64,000 bases of DNA from Streptomyces sp. AC550_RSS872 (GCF_019049285.1 NZ_JAGMUL010000060.1:16878-80877); one strand, 5' to 3'; positions 27,350 to 35,609 are shown, counted from the stretch's first letter. Numbers and translations: made by a program. The notes: generated by a model not told the origin, from the letters alone.

Positions 27350-28795
27350 ATGCCGGAGCTCAGCCCCCGCCGCCGCCTGCTGGTCCTCGCGATCTGCTGC
27401 ATGAGCCTGCTGATCGTGAGCCTCGACACCACGGCCCTCAACGTCGCCCTCCCCGCGATGCAACGCGACCTCGACGCCGGCACGTCAGGCCTCCAGTGGA
27501 CGATCGACGCGTACACCCTCGTCCTGGCATCCCTCCTGATGCTGGCCGGCTCCACGGCGGACCGCATCGGCCGCAGACGCGTCTTCATGGCGGGCCTCGT
27601 CCTCTTCACCATCGGCTCGGCACTGTGCTCCCTCGCCCCGAACCTCGACTCGCTGATCGCCTTCCGGATGGTGCAGGCGGTGGGCGGCTCGATGCTGAAC
27701 CCGGTGGCGATGTCGATCATCACCAACACCTTCGTGGACCCGCGTGAACGCGCACGGGCGATAGGTGCATGGGGAGCGGTCGTCGGCATCTCGATGGGCG
27801 CGGGCCCGCTGGTCGGCGGCCTGCTCGTGGACTCGGTGGGCTGGCGGGCGATCTTCTGGGTCAACCTGCCGGTGGGCCTGGCCGCCCTCCTCCTCACCTT
27901 GCTCCACGTCCCCGAGTCCCGCGCCCCCAGGGCCCGCCGCCTCGACCCGGTCGGCCAGCTCCTGGTGATCGCGCTGTTCGGCTCACTGACGTACGCGATC
28001 ATCGAGGCGCCGAACGCCGGGTTCACAGCAGTACTGCCCCTCGCGATCACCGCCCTCGCGGCCCTGCTCGGCCTCCTCTGGTACGAGCCGCGCCGCACCG
28101 AACCCCTCATCGACCTGCGGTTCTTCCGTTCGGCCCCGTTCAGCGGCGCCACGGTGATCGCCATCGGCGCGTTCGCCGCGCTGGGCGGGTTCCTGTTCCT
28201 GTCGACGCTGTACCTACAGAACGTACGGGGGCTGGACGCCCTGCACGCGGGTCTGTGGATGCTCCCGATGGCGACCCCGATGTTCCTGTGCGCGCCGCTC
28301 TCCGGGCGACTGGTCGGCACGCGGGGGCCCCGGCTGCCGTTGCTGATCGCCGGCACCGCGATGACGCTGAGCGCGGCGCTGTTCGCCCTGTTCGAGGCCG
28401 AGACGTCCAACGTCACGCTGGTCCTCGGGTACACGGTGTTCGGGATCGGGTTCGGGTTCGTCAACGCGCCGATCACCAACACGGCGGTCTCCGGGATGCC
28501 GCGGGCGCAGGCCGGCGTCGCGGCGGCCGTCGCCTCCACGAGCCGTCAGCTGGGGCAGACGCTGGGAGTGGCGGTGGTCGGGGCCGTTCTGGCGGCCGGG
28601 GTGGGGGCGTCGTCCTACAGGGAGTCGTTCGTTTCCGCCGCCGGGCCCGGGTGGTGGATTGTCACCGGGTGCGGACTCCTGGTTCTCGTGGCGGGGTTGG
28701 CGACCAGCGGGCCCTGGGCTCGGCGCACTGCCGAACGTACGGCTGAGAGGCTGGAGTCGGCTGAGATTCGCGGTGCGTCGAGGGTTGTTGCGTAG
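27350..28795 (+). CDS. MFS drug exporter (DHA2/EmrB-QacA type)
   Basis: A 481-residue transporter of about 14 membrane segments. Family signatures: LDTTALNVALPAMQRDL in helix 1, QWTIDAYTLVLASLLMLAG, the motif ADRIGRRRVF between helices 2 and 3, and motif C in MGAGPLVGGLLVD. It likely exports small hydrophobic compounds by proton antiport. There is no ribosome binding site; the ATG sits at the expected transcription start. Its own regulator is not nearby. Confidence 0.9.
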   Translation: MPELSPRRRLLVLAICCMSLLIVSLDTTALNVALPAMQRDLDAGTSGLQWTIDAYTLVLASLLMLAGSTADRIGRRRVFMAGLVLFTIGSALCSLAPNLDSLIAFRMVQAVGGSMLNPVAMSIITNTFVDPRERARAIGAWGAVVGISMGAGPLVGGLLVDSVGWRAIFWVNLPVGLAALLLTLLHVPESRAPRARRLDPVGQLLVIALFGSLTYAIIEAPNAGFTAVLPLAITALAALLGLLWYEPRRTEPLIDLRFFRSAPFSGATVIAIGAFAALGGFLFLSTLYLQNVRGLDALHAGLWMLPMATPMFLCAPLSGRLVGTRGPRLPLLIAGTAMTLSAALFALFEAETSNVTLVLGYTVFGIGFGFVNAPITNTAVSGMPRAQAGVAAAVASTSRQLGQTLGVAVVGAVLAAGVGASSYRESFVSAAGPGWWIVTGCGLLVLVAGLATSGPWARRTAERTAERLESAEIRGASRVVA

Positions 28796-28966
28796 GCTGC
28801 CGCGCACCGTCGGTTGATCGTCCGGTGAGGGTGTGGCCACAGGTTGGTCAACTCGCCGGGCCGGAGTCCCTGTTGATGTTGGTCTTGCTGCACACTCCTT
28901 GCTGCGCGGGGAGCCGGCCGGCGCCGCGCGCGCGAAGACTCGATGTCCTCGGACGCTGGAGGCGTC

Positions 28967-29185
28967 ATGCTGGAGATCAACACGAGCAAGGTGAGCCGCT
29001 GGGACCACCACGGACGCGAGCACGTCGTACGGGTACAGCGCAAGGGCGCGCAACGCACGATCAGATGCGACACCTGCGGCTGGCGCAAGGGCGCGCAGTT
29101 CCTGCCCTGGCTGAAGGCGGAGGAGCATCTGGCGGAGGCGCATCAGGCGACGGTGGACCCGACCGAGGCGCAGTCGGAGCGATGA
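28967..29185 (+). CDS. Small zinc-finger-like protein
   Basis: A 72-residue basic protein. CDTCGW near residue 37 and EEHLAEAH near residue 55 provide a Cys-x2-Cys plus two His set that could bind one zinc. The N-terminal half (SKVSRWDHHGREHVVRVQRKGAQRTIR) is basic and may contact nucleic acid. I do not know its function. ATG 28967 follows GGAGG. Its TGA overlaps the start of the acetyltransferase gene (ATGA), so the two are made together. Confidence 0.7.
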   Translation: MLEINTSKVSRWDHHGREHVVRVQRKGAQRTIRCDTCGWRKGAQFLPWLKAEEHLAEAHQATVDPTEAQSER

Positions 29186-29817
29186 CGACACGCATCCGCC
29201 GGTACCGCCCCGAGGACCGGGAGGCCGTCGAGGACATCTGCGTCCGCACGGCCCACGAGGGCGGCGACAGCCGGCCGCACTACCGGGACCCGGGCATCTT
29301 CCCAACGACCTTCGCGATCCCGTACGTCGTCCTCGAACCGGACCTCGCCTTCGTCCTGGACGACGGGGCGGGCCGGGCGGTCGGCTATGTCCTCGGCACC
29401 GCGGACACTCCACGCTTCGTCGAGCGGTTCCGCACCGAGTGGCTCCCGTCGGCGGCCGAGCGCTACCCGCAGCCGGACGACCCCCCGAACCCCGCGTCCG
29501 CTCCGGACGAGTTGATGATCCGTCTCCTGCACCACCCGGAGCGCATGCTCGTCCCGGAGGTCTCCGCCTACCCGGCCCACCTGCACATCGACCTGCTCCC
29601 GGCGTGGCAGGGCCAGGGCCACGGCCGCACGCTGATGCGCACCCTGCTGCGGGCCCTCCGGGACAAGGGCGTCCCTGCCGTGCACCTCGCCATGGTCACG
29701 GCCAACACCCCGGCCAGAGCCTTCTACGACCGCCTCGGCTTCCACGAGATCGCCGTCCCGGAGCCGGGCCCGGTCACCTACCTCGGGCGTACGACGAAGG
29801 AACTCGACAGCCTGTGA
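29182..29817 (+). CDS. GNAT family N-acetyltransferase
   Basis: A 211-residue GNAT protein. The acetyl-CoA-binding motif A is LPAWQGQGHGRTLM (Q/RxxGxG/A) near residue 145, followed by VTANTPARAFYDRLGF, the standard C-terminal motif. The N-terminal half has a long insertion (residues about 70-125), which resembles the acetyltransferase domain fused to O-GlcNAc hydrolases in other organisms; that likeness is by eye only. It is co-translated with the small zinc-finger-like protein. Confidence 0.85.
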   Translation: MTTRIRRYRPEDREAVEDICVRTAHEGGDSRPHYRDPGIFPTTFAIPYVVLEPDLAFVLDDGAGRAVGYVLGTADTPRFVERFRTEWLPSAAERYPQPDDPPNPASAPDELMIRLLHHPERMLVPEVSAYPAHLHIDLLPAWQGQGHGRTLMRTLLRALRDKGVPAVHLAMVTANTPARAFYDRLGFHEIAVPEPGPVTYLGRTTKELDSL

Positions 29818-29841
29818 CGGCCCCTCCGCTGCCCTGACATC

Positions 29842-30438
29842 TCAGTCGCGGGCCCGCAGCCCTCGCACCAGCAGGTCCACGACCGCCTCCAACTCCCCCT
29901 CCGCGCCGGGCTGTTCCCACTCCCGGGCATAACGGGGGTCGTGGAAGCGGCCCGTGGCGTGGAACAGGGCGCGGGCGGTGGTCGCGGGGTCGGCGGCCGT
30001 GAAGATGCCCGCGTCGACGCCCGACTGGACGATCCGGGTCAGCTGGCCGGTCAGGTCGGCGATGTGCTGGCCGACCGCCTCGCCGTTCTCGATGGCGAGC
30101 ACGGAGAAGGTGGCGAACAGCTCGGGTTCGTCGCCCGCTTTGCGGCGCTTGGCGGCGAACAGGCCCGTGAACCAGGCGCGCAGGCGTGCCTCCGGGTCGA
30201 GGTCGTCGGCGGTGACGATGCCGGAGAGGGAGTCGAAGGTCCGGTCCAGCCACCTCTTCGTGACCGCGTCCCGCAGCGCCGCCTTCGTACGGAAGTGCCG
30301 GTAGACGCTGCCATGGCTGACGCCGAGCGCGCGGGCCACGTCGACCACGGTGGCCTTGGCCGGTCCGTGGCGGCGCAGCACCTCCTCGGTGGCTTCGAGG
30401 ATGCGCTCGGCGGTCAGGGTCTCGCTGGTCGGAGGCAT
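29842..30438 (-). CDS. TetR-family repressor
   Basis: A 198-residue regulator with the N-terminal helix-turn-helix ATVVDVARALGVSHGSVYRHFRTKAALRDAV and a C-terminal all-helical ligand domain of the TetR_C_7-like kind. It lies 31 bp downstream of the aldo-keto reductase gene on the same strand, so both are probably one transcript. A perfect palindrome before the reductase gene is its likely operator, giving autoregulation. Confidence 0.92.
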   Translation of the reverse strand: MPPTSETLTAERILEATEEVLRRHGPAKATVVDVARALGVSHGSVYRHFRTKAALRDAVTKRWLDRTFDSLSGIVTADDLDPEARLRAWFTGLFAAKRRKAGDEPELFATFSVLAIENGEAVGQHIADLTGQLTRIVQSGVDAGIFTAADPATTARALFHATGRFHDPRYAREWEQPGAEGELEAVVDLLVRGLRARD

Positions 30439-30469
30439 GCCTAGACGGTACCCGGGCCCGGCACCGCGA

Positions 30470-31495
30470 TCAGCGCTCGCTGTCGAGCATGGCCATCTGG
30501 GCGGGGGCGTACCGCTCGCCGGCCGCCGCGTCCGCGGGTACGGCGGCCTCGATGGCGGCGAGGTCGGCCGCGTCCAGGGTCACGTCCAGGGCACCCAGCG
30601 CCTCGTCGAGCCGGGCCCGGGTACGGGCGCCGACCAGCGGCACGATGTCCGTGTTGTGCCGCGGGCCCTGGGAGAGCACCCAGGCGATGGCGATCTGGGT
30701 GACGGAGACGCCCTTCTGCTCGGCGATCTTGCGCAGGGACTCGACCAGGGCGAGGTTGTGCTGGAGGTTCTCCCCCTGGAAGCGGGGCGAGTGGGCGCGG
30801 AAGTCGTTCGCCGCGTACTCCTGGCCGGGCGTGACATGGCCCGAGATCAGCCCGCGGGAGAGCACGCCGTACGCGGTGACGGCGATGCCCAGCTCGCGCA
30901 GGGTGGGCAGGATCTCCCGCTCGGGGCCGCGGGAGATGAGCGCGTACTCGATCTGGAGGTCGGCGATCGGGGCGGTGGCGGCGGCCCGGCGGATGGTGTC
31001 CGCACCGACCTCGCTGAGCCCGATGTGGCGGACGTACCCCTTCTCGACCAGTTCCGCCATCGCGCCGACGGTCTCCTCGATCGGCACGTCGGGGTCGAGC
31101 CGGGCGGGGCGGTAGACGTCGATGTGGTCGACGCCGAGGCGCTGGAGGGAGTAGGCGGCGGAGGTCTTCACGGCGGCCGGGCTCCCGTCGAAGCCGTACC
31201 ACTCGCCGTCCGGGCCGCGCTGGGCGCCGAACTTCACGCTGAGCAGCGCGTTCTCGCGCAGGGCGGCCGGGGCGGTGCGCAGGGCCTCGTTGATCAGCAG
31301 TTCGTTGTGGCCCATGCCGTAGAAGTCGCCGGTGTCGAGCAGGGTCACGCCGGCCTCCAGGGCGGCGTGGATGGTGGCGACGGACTCGGCGCGGTCCGCC
31401 TCGCCGTACATGCCGGACATGCCCATGCAGCCGAGGCCGATCGCGGAGACCTGGGGGCCGGTGGTTCCGAGGGTGCGGGTTCGTGTCGTCGTCAT
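30470..31495 (-). CDS. Aldo-keto reductase
   Basis: A 341-residue NADPH-dependent aldo-keto reductase of the AKR13-like group. Catalytic Asp54 and Tyr59 are in LLDTGDFYG, the Lys is in LLSVKFG, and the His is in VDHIDVY; the NADP-binding region is the C-terminal PLVGARTRARLDEALG. Substrates would be aldehydes or ketones such as methylglyoxal. ATG 31493-31495 has GGAGG only one base upstream, a tight spacing. The gene leads a probable operon with the TetR gene. Confidence 0.9.
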   Translation of the reverse strand: MTTTRTRTLGTTGPQVSAIGLGCMGMSGMYGEADRAESVATIHAALEAGVTLLDTGDFYGMGHNELLINEALRTAPAALRENALLSVKFGAQRGPDGEWYGFDGSPAAVKTSAAYSLQRLGVDHIDVYRPARLDPDVPIEETVGAMAELVEKGYVRHIGLSEVGADTIRRAAATAPIADLQIEYALISRGPEREILPTLRELGIAVTAYGVLSRGLISGHVTPGQEYAANDFRAHSPRFQGENLQHNLALVESLRKIAEQKGVSVTQIAIAWVLSQGPRHNTDIVPLVGARTRARLDEALGALDVTLDAADLAAIEAAVPADAAAGERYAPAQMAMLDSER

Positions 31496-31517
31496 GCCTC
31501 CAGCCTGACATGACAGC

Positions 31518-31539
31518 TGACAGATTTCAATATCTGTCA
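31518..31539 (-). promoter_or_regulatory. Perfect TetR-type operator before the aldo-keto reductase
   Basis: TGACAGAT-N6-ATCTGTCA: two perfect 8-base half-sites separated by six bases, 23-44 bases upstream of the start codon. It overlaps where a -10 box should lie, so binding would block transcription of the reductase-TetR unit. Confidence 0.8.
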
Positions 31540-31545
31540 TTCCAA

Positions 31546-31590
31546 CTCCGTCACTGCCTACTCCGTCACTGCCTACTCCGTCACTGCCTC
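31546..31590. repeat. 15-bp tandem repeat, three copies
   Basis: CTCCGTCACTGCCTA is repeated head to tail at 31546-31560, 31561-31575 and 31576-31590 (last base differs). The beta-lactamase stop codon (31581-31583) lies inside the third copy, so the array sits at the 3' end of that gene. Confidence 0.95.
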
Positions 31591-32558
31591 GGGCCGCTGG
31601 ACGGCCGCCAACGTCCGAGGCCCTCGACCGCCACGGTGGCCGCCTTGGCGATCAGGGCGTCGTGACGCTCGGCGTCCTTCTCGCCGCGGGTGGACATGAC
31701 CGCCATGACGACGGGATTGCCACCGTCGTCCGGCCACAGCACGGCGATGTTGTTGCGTCCCCCGTAGCCGGCGGTGCCGCTCTTGTCGGCCACCTCCCAG
31801 CCGTCGGGGACGCCCGCCTTGATCAGCGTGCCGCCGGTCACGTTCGTCGTCATCCACCTCCGGAGAAGCTCGCGTTCGTCCCGCTTGAGGGCATCGCCGA
31901 GCAGGAAGGCCCGCAGGCTTCCCGCCATCGCGCGCGGGGTGCTCGTGTCCCGGATGTCGCCCGGCCTGCCTTCGCTCATGTCCGTCTCGTACCGGTCCAT
32001 CTCGGTGACGTCGTCGCCGAGATCCTCCAGCACCCGCTCCAGGCCGTCGGGGCCGCCGAGTTCGCGGAGGAGGAGATTGACCGCGGTGTTGTCGCTGTAC
32101 CAGAGGGTCGCGGCGCACAGCCCGCGCAGACTCATGCCGGTCTCGACGAAGTTCTCGGAGACGGGCGAGTTCTCGACCAGGTCGTCGCGCGAGAACCTGA
32201 CCACCTTGTCGATGCCGTCCGTCCCGAACTTGCGGAGGACGGCCCCCGCCGCCAGCGCCTTGAACGTGGAGGCGTACGCGAACCGGTCGTTCACCCGGTA
32301 CCCGACCGACCGCCCCGTGCCGGTGTCCAGGGCGTAGACACCGAGCCGCGCGTCGAACTCCCGCTCCAGCGCCCGGAACTCACCGGAGGTGGGTTTCGTG
32401 GCGGCCGCAGCCGAGGCGGAGCGCGCCGCGCCGGCAGGTGAGCCCGACCCGGCGCCCGCCCCGGAATCCTGACTCCCGCACGCCGGAAGCGCGGCGAGAG
32501 CGAGCAGTCCGGCCACCGTCCAGGCGGCGCCCCGGCGAGTGCGCGGCGAATACGACAT
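31581..32558 (-). CDS. Class A beta-lactamase, lipoprotein
   Basis: A 325-residue serine beta-lactamase. The lipobox LPAC (Cys27) predicts a lipid anchor. All class A elements are present: S97-x-x-K100 (STFK), S155-D-N157, Glu191 in the omega loop (DRYETDMSEGRPGD), and K259-S-G (KTG variant with Ser). The omega loop lacks the usual ExxLN Asn, having Met-Ser instead, which may alter deacylation. ATG 32556-32558 has GGAGG upstream. It is divergent from a LysR regulator, the classic layout for inducible beta-lactamases. Confidence 0.92.
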   Translation of the reverse strand: MSYSPRTRRGAAWTVAGLLALAALPACGSQDSGAGAGSGSPAGAARSASAAAATKPTSGEFRALEREFDARLGVYALDTGTGRSVGYRVNDRFAYASTFKALAAGAVLRKFGTDGIDKVVRFSRDDLVENSPVSENFVETGMSLRGLCAATLWYSDNTAVNLLLRELGGPDGLERVLEDLGDDVTEMDRYETDMSEGRPGDIRDTSTPRAMAGSLRAFLLGDALKRDERELLRRWMTTNVTGGTLIKAGVPDGWEVADKSGTAGYGGRNNIAVLWPDDGGNPVVMAVMSTRGEKDAERHDALIAKAATVAVEGLGRWRPSSGPRQ

Positions 32559-32718
32559 GGGATGGACCTCCGAACCATAGGGGACATACGGCACCTGCCC
32601 GCCCGAGGGGCAAGGCCCAGAGCAGCGGCGACCGTTCACCGGCACTCTCGGGCCATCAGGAGGCCGGGGTCCAAGACTCGAACGCTCGCTTCCATGCTGT
32701 TTTGGCATAGTGGGGCGC

Positions 32719-33624
32719 GTGGATCTTGTCGCGGCGTGCCGGGCCTTCGTCAGTGTGAGCGAGCACGGCAGTTTCACGGTGGGCGCGGCGGCGGCCCGTA
32801 CGGCCCAGTCGGTGGTGAGCCGCCGTATCGCCGCGCTGGAGCAACGCCTGGGCGACCGGCTGCTGGACCGGTCCGCGCGGGCGGTGACGCTGACGCCCTT
32901 CGGCCGGGACCTGCTGCCGACTGCGCGGCAACTCGTGCGGCTCGCCGACCGGTTGGAGCACGAGGCGGAGGCCGCTCGGCACCGTCCGCTGCGGCTGGCC
33001 GTCCCCTCCGGCTGCCCGACCGCCGCACTGGCCCGCCTCATCGCGGAGGCGCACGAGCAGGGGGTCCTCCTCGACCCCTTCCCCGCCGGACCGGCCGAGC
33101 GGGCCGACCTCGTGGCGTCCCGCCAGGTGCGTGCGGCACTGCTCGTGGTGGCGCCCACCGAGGCGACCTGGACGGTCCCGCTGGGCCTGGCGGTCGCCCA
33201 CGACCCGGGCGGCGGACCGATCTACCTGGACACCCTGCGCCCCGGCCGGTCCGACCGCGACCGGCGGCCCCGACGCGTGTGGCTCCAGCCGGAGGACGAC
33301 GTACCGCACATCCGGGACCGCCTCACCCGCCTGCGCGACGCGGTGGGCCTACGCCCGTCACAGCTGGCGGTCGCGCCGACCGTGGCCGCCGCGGCGGCGC
33401 ACGTACTCAGCCACGACGACGCCCTGCTCTGTTCGGCTCCCGAGGCCCACGGACTGCACCTGCACTGGCGCCCCCTCGGCGAACTGGGCCCCGCCCTCGC
33501 CCGCGGCTTCTCCCTGACCGTCACGGACGGGACGGACACCGAAGCGCTCCGCCTCCGCCAGACCTGCGCAACCGGCATCGCCCGATGCCTCGACGCGCCG
33601 GACCCCCCGGAGAAGTCTCCATGA
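32719..33624 (+). CDS. LysR-family regulator, divergent from the beta-lactamase
   Basis: A 301-residue LysR-type regulator: winged helix at the N-terminus (DLVAACRAFVSVSEHGSFTVGAAAARTAQSVVSRRIAALEQRLG) and a substrate-binding domain. The start is uncertain: GTG 32710 or GTG 32719. CATAGT at 32706-32711 is a plausible -10 box whose transcript would begin at 32719, favouring a leaderless mRNA from there. It probably controls the beta-lactamase gene, although it differs from AmpR-type regulators in lacking an obvious peptide-binding signature. Its stop overlaps an ATG (33621) that leads into a repeat element. Confidence 0.85.
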   Translation: MDLVAACRAFVSVSEHGSFTVGAAAARTAQSVVSRRIAALEQRLGDRLLDRSARAVTLTPFGRDLLPTARQLVRLADRLEHEAEAARHRPLRLAVPSGCPTAALARLIAEAHEQGVLLDPFPAGPAERADLVASRQVRAALLVVAPTEATWTVPLGLAVAHDPGGGPIYLDTLRPGRSDRDRRPRRVWLQPEDDVPHIRDRLTRLRDAVGLRPSQLAVAPTVAAAAAHVLSHDDALLCSAPEAHGLHLHWRPLGELGPALARGFSLTVTDGTDTEALRLRQTCATGIARCLDAPDPPEKSP

Positions 33625-33645
33625 CCACGAGCACCGTCCCGACCT

Positions 33646-33932
33646 TCGCCCCCGCCGCCCCTACCCGTCCCATCCTCCTGGGGCTCCGCCCCAGACCCCG
33701 CTCCTCAAACGCCGGAGGGGCTGGATTTACCACCCGGCGTGCATCTTTCAGCCCGCCCGGCGTTCGAAGACAAGGCCACCACCGCCCCGAACCCCCACCC
33801 ACCCGCAGCGGGCTACGCCGGGCCTGGATATCTCAGCCCGTCCGGCGTTTGAGGACGAGGCCCGGAGGGCCGACAGCGGGGGGCTGGGGGCGCAGCCCCC
33901 AGGGACGGGACGGGTAGGGGCGGCGGGGGCGA
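33646..33932. repeat. Inverted-repeat intergenic element (Streptomyces REP-like) with 25-bp perfect ends
   Basis: The ends 33646-33670 and 33908-33932 are perfect 25-bp inverted repeats (GGACGGGTAGGGG core). Just inside lie TGGGGC-TCC-GCCCCA (33679-33693) and a matching GGGGGC-GCA-GCCCCC arm, and further in CTCCTCAAACGCCGGA faces TCCGGCGTTTGAGGA. This nested structure is familiar from many Streptomyces intergenic regions. The centre (about 33730-33830) is asymmetric and looks like an internal duplication. There is no transposase; it could be mobilised in trans or act in transcript termination. An ATG at 33621, overlapping the LysR stop, opens a frame that runs through the element to 33917. 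Confidence 0.8.
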
Positions 33933-33942
33933 AAATCGTCCG

Positions 33943-34200
33943 TCAGCGTTCGCCGCGGCGCGTCTCCCGTAGCCGCCGCAACCGGTTCACCGTCACGGGG
34001 TCGTGGGCGAGGGCCCGCGGGTCATCCAGCAGGGCGTTCAGCAGCTGGTAGTAGCGAACCGGCGCCAGCCCCAGCTCCTCACGGATCGCCCGCTCCTTCG
34101 CCCCGGGCCCCGAGAACCCCCGGCGCTCCAGAGCGAGAACGGCCCGCTCACGCTCGGCGAGGGCGTCGGGCTCGGGCTCGGGCTCGGGATCCTGACTCAT
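33943..34200 (-). CDS. DUF3263 helix-turn-helix-type protein
   Basis: An 85-residue protein of the actinobacterial DUF3263 family: an acidic Glu-Pro start then ALERRGFSGPGAKERAIREELGLAPVRYYQLLNALLDDPRALAHDPVTVNRLRRLRE. The central helices resemble a small helix-turn-helix. Function unknown; nearly always single-copy in Streptomyces. The start ATG is 34198-34200. Confidence 0.85.
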   Translation of the reverse strand: MSQDPEPEPEPDALAERERAVLALERRGFSGPGAKERAIREELGLAPVRYYQLLNALLDDPRALAHDPVTVNRLRRLRETRRGER

Positions 34201-34244
34201 GCGCCGCACAGTAGCCCCCACCACTGACACCCCCGAACCGACAA

Positions 34245-35561
34245 CTACTCCGCACTCTCCGCCCGCGAAGCCGCCGCCTGCAACCGCCCAAGAATCGCCG
34301 ACGGACTCCCCCCTGAAGCGACCGCCCCACCAATCCGCTTCTTGACACCCGCACTGACCGCGGCCCAGGAAGTCCGCCCCACCGGATACAGCTCGGACAG
34401 CGACAGCTGCTCCAGGAAGGGCTTGAGGTCGGCGTCCTGAGGAGCCCCGCTCATCACCGTCGACGCGGAGTTCGTGACGGGCAGCAGGTCGTACTCCCGG
34501 GAGAAGTCGAGGACGTTCTCCTTGTCGTATACGAAGTCGAGGAAGTCGCCCACCTGCTCCGCATGGCCGTTCTGCTTGAAGGCCGTCATCCAGTCGGCGA
34601 CACCCATGGAGACCTTGGTCGGCCCCTCCCGCCCGGGCATCGGCACCATGCCGAACTTCACGCCCTTCTTCGCGGCCATCTGCATCAGGGAAGGGTGACC
34701 GTTGAGCATGCCGACATCGCCCGCCGCGAAGGCGGAGAACGCGTCGGCCCGGTTGAGCCGACCGGGCGCGACCGGCCCGGTGAGCCCCTTGCCGACGAGG
34801 TTGTTCTTCAGCCAGTTGAAGGTGGCGACGTTCTCCGTGGAGTCGATGCTGTACGTGCCGAGCTCGGCATCGGTGTACCCACCTCCACCGCTGAGCAGCC
34901 ACTGCATGGTCTCGGCCTGCGCCTCCTCGGCCCCGAGCGGCAGCGCGTACGGGTACTTCACGCCCTCCGCCTTGAGCGCCTCGGCGTCGGCGGCCAGCTC
35001 CTGCCAGGTGGTCGGCGGGGTGAGGCCGGCCTTCTGGAAGAGGGTCTTGTTGTAGAAGAGCAGACGCGTGGAGGAGGCGAAGGGGATGCCGTACTGCACG
35101 CCGTTCACCTGCCCCGCGTCCGCGAGCTGCGCGACGAGGTCGGCCTGGACCGGGATGGAGAGGAGATCGTCGGCCTCGTAGAGAAGGTCCTGCGCCGCGT
35201 AGTCGGCGTACGCGCCGATCTGCGCCATGTCCGGCGCGTGCCCGGCGTCGACCATCTCCTTGACCTTGGCGTCGACGTCGTTCCAGGAGTACACCGTGAC
35301 GTCGACCCGCACGCCCGCGTGTTCCTCCTCGAACTCCTCGACGAGCTTGTCCCAGTACTTCTGGGAGCTGTTCGCCTCGCTGTCGCCGTAGTCGGCGGCG
35401 ACCAGTTTCAGCGTCACCTCGCCCGAATCACCGGTCAGCCCACAGCCGCCCAGAGTCGCCACCAGCCCCAGCACGGACCCCGCCGCGATCGTCCCCGTAC
35501 GCCTACGCCGCTGCACGCAGAACCGCCCCACACCCATCATCCGAAACTTTCGAAACGTCAT
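34245..35561 (-). CDS. Sugar ABC transporter substrate-binding lipoprotein
   Basis: A 438-residue family-1 extracellular solute-binding protein. The lipobox LGGC near residue 40 follows a basic, hydrophobic signal. The mature part begins EVTLKLVAADYG and has the MalE-type pattern TWQELAADAEAL, YPYALPLG, a hinge region GDVGMLNGHPSLM and MADWMTAF-like segment. No permease genes are adjacent. It is divergent from nagK across 75 bp holding a DasR-type site, so an amino sugar (GlcNAc, chito-oligosaccharide) is the likely ligand, with MsiK energising the importer. ATG 35559-35561 is eight bases after GGAGG. Confidence 0.87.
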   Translation of the reverse strand: MTFRKFRMMGVGRFCVQRRRRTGTIAAGSVLGLVATLGGCGLTGDSGEVTLKLVAADYGDSEANSSQKYWDKLVEEFEEEHAGVRVDVTVYSWNDVDAKVKEMVDAGHAPDMAQIGAYADYAAQDLLYEADDLLSIPVQADLVAQLADAGQVNGVQYGIPFASSTRLLFYNKTLFQKAGLTPPTTWQELAADAEALKAEGVKYPYALPLGAEEAQAETMQWLLSGGGGYTDAELGTYSIDSTENVATFNWLKNNLVGKGLTGPVAPGRLNRADAFSAFAAGDVGMLNGHPSLMQMAAKKGVKFGMVPMPGREGPTKVSMGVADWMTAFKQNGHAEQVGDFLDFVYDKENVLDFSREYDLLPVTNSASTVMSGAPQDADLKPFLEQLSLSELYPVGRTSWAAVSAGVKKRIGGAVASGGSPSAILGRLQAAASRAESAE

Positions 35562-35578
35562 ACATATTGCCTCCATAA

Positions 35579-35609
35579 GGTCTACACCACGTAAGTGGAC
35601 TAGACCTCT
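35579..35609. promoter_or_regulatory. DasR-responsive element (dre) between the lipoprotein gene and nagK
   Basis: AGTGGACTAGACCTCT (35594-35609) matches the dre consensus AGTGGTCTAGACCACT at 14 of 16 positions, the two differences being symmetric. A second, weaker half-match GGTCTACACCAC (35579-35590) abuts it, so the pair forms a larger imperfect palindrome. It lies 28-43 bp before nagK. DasR, a GntR-family repressor released by glucosamine-6-phosphate, controls nagKA in Streptomyces coelicolor. Confidence 0.8.

Noticed and set aside
33646-33932. Insertion sequence
   Set aside because: No transposase frame and no target-site duplication could be seen; it is better described as a non-autonomous intergenic repeat.
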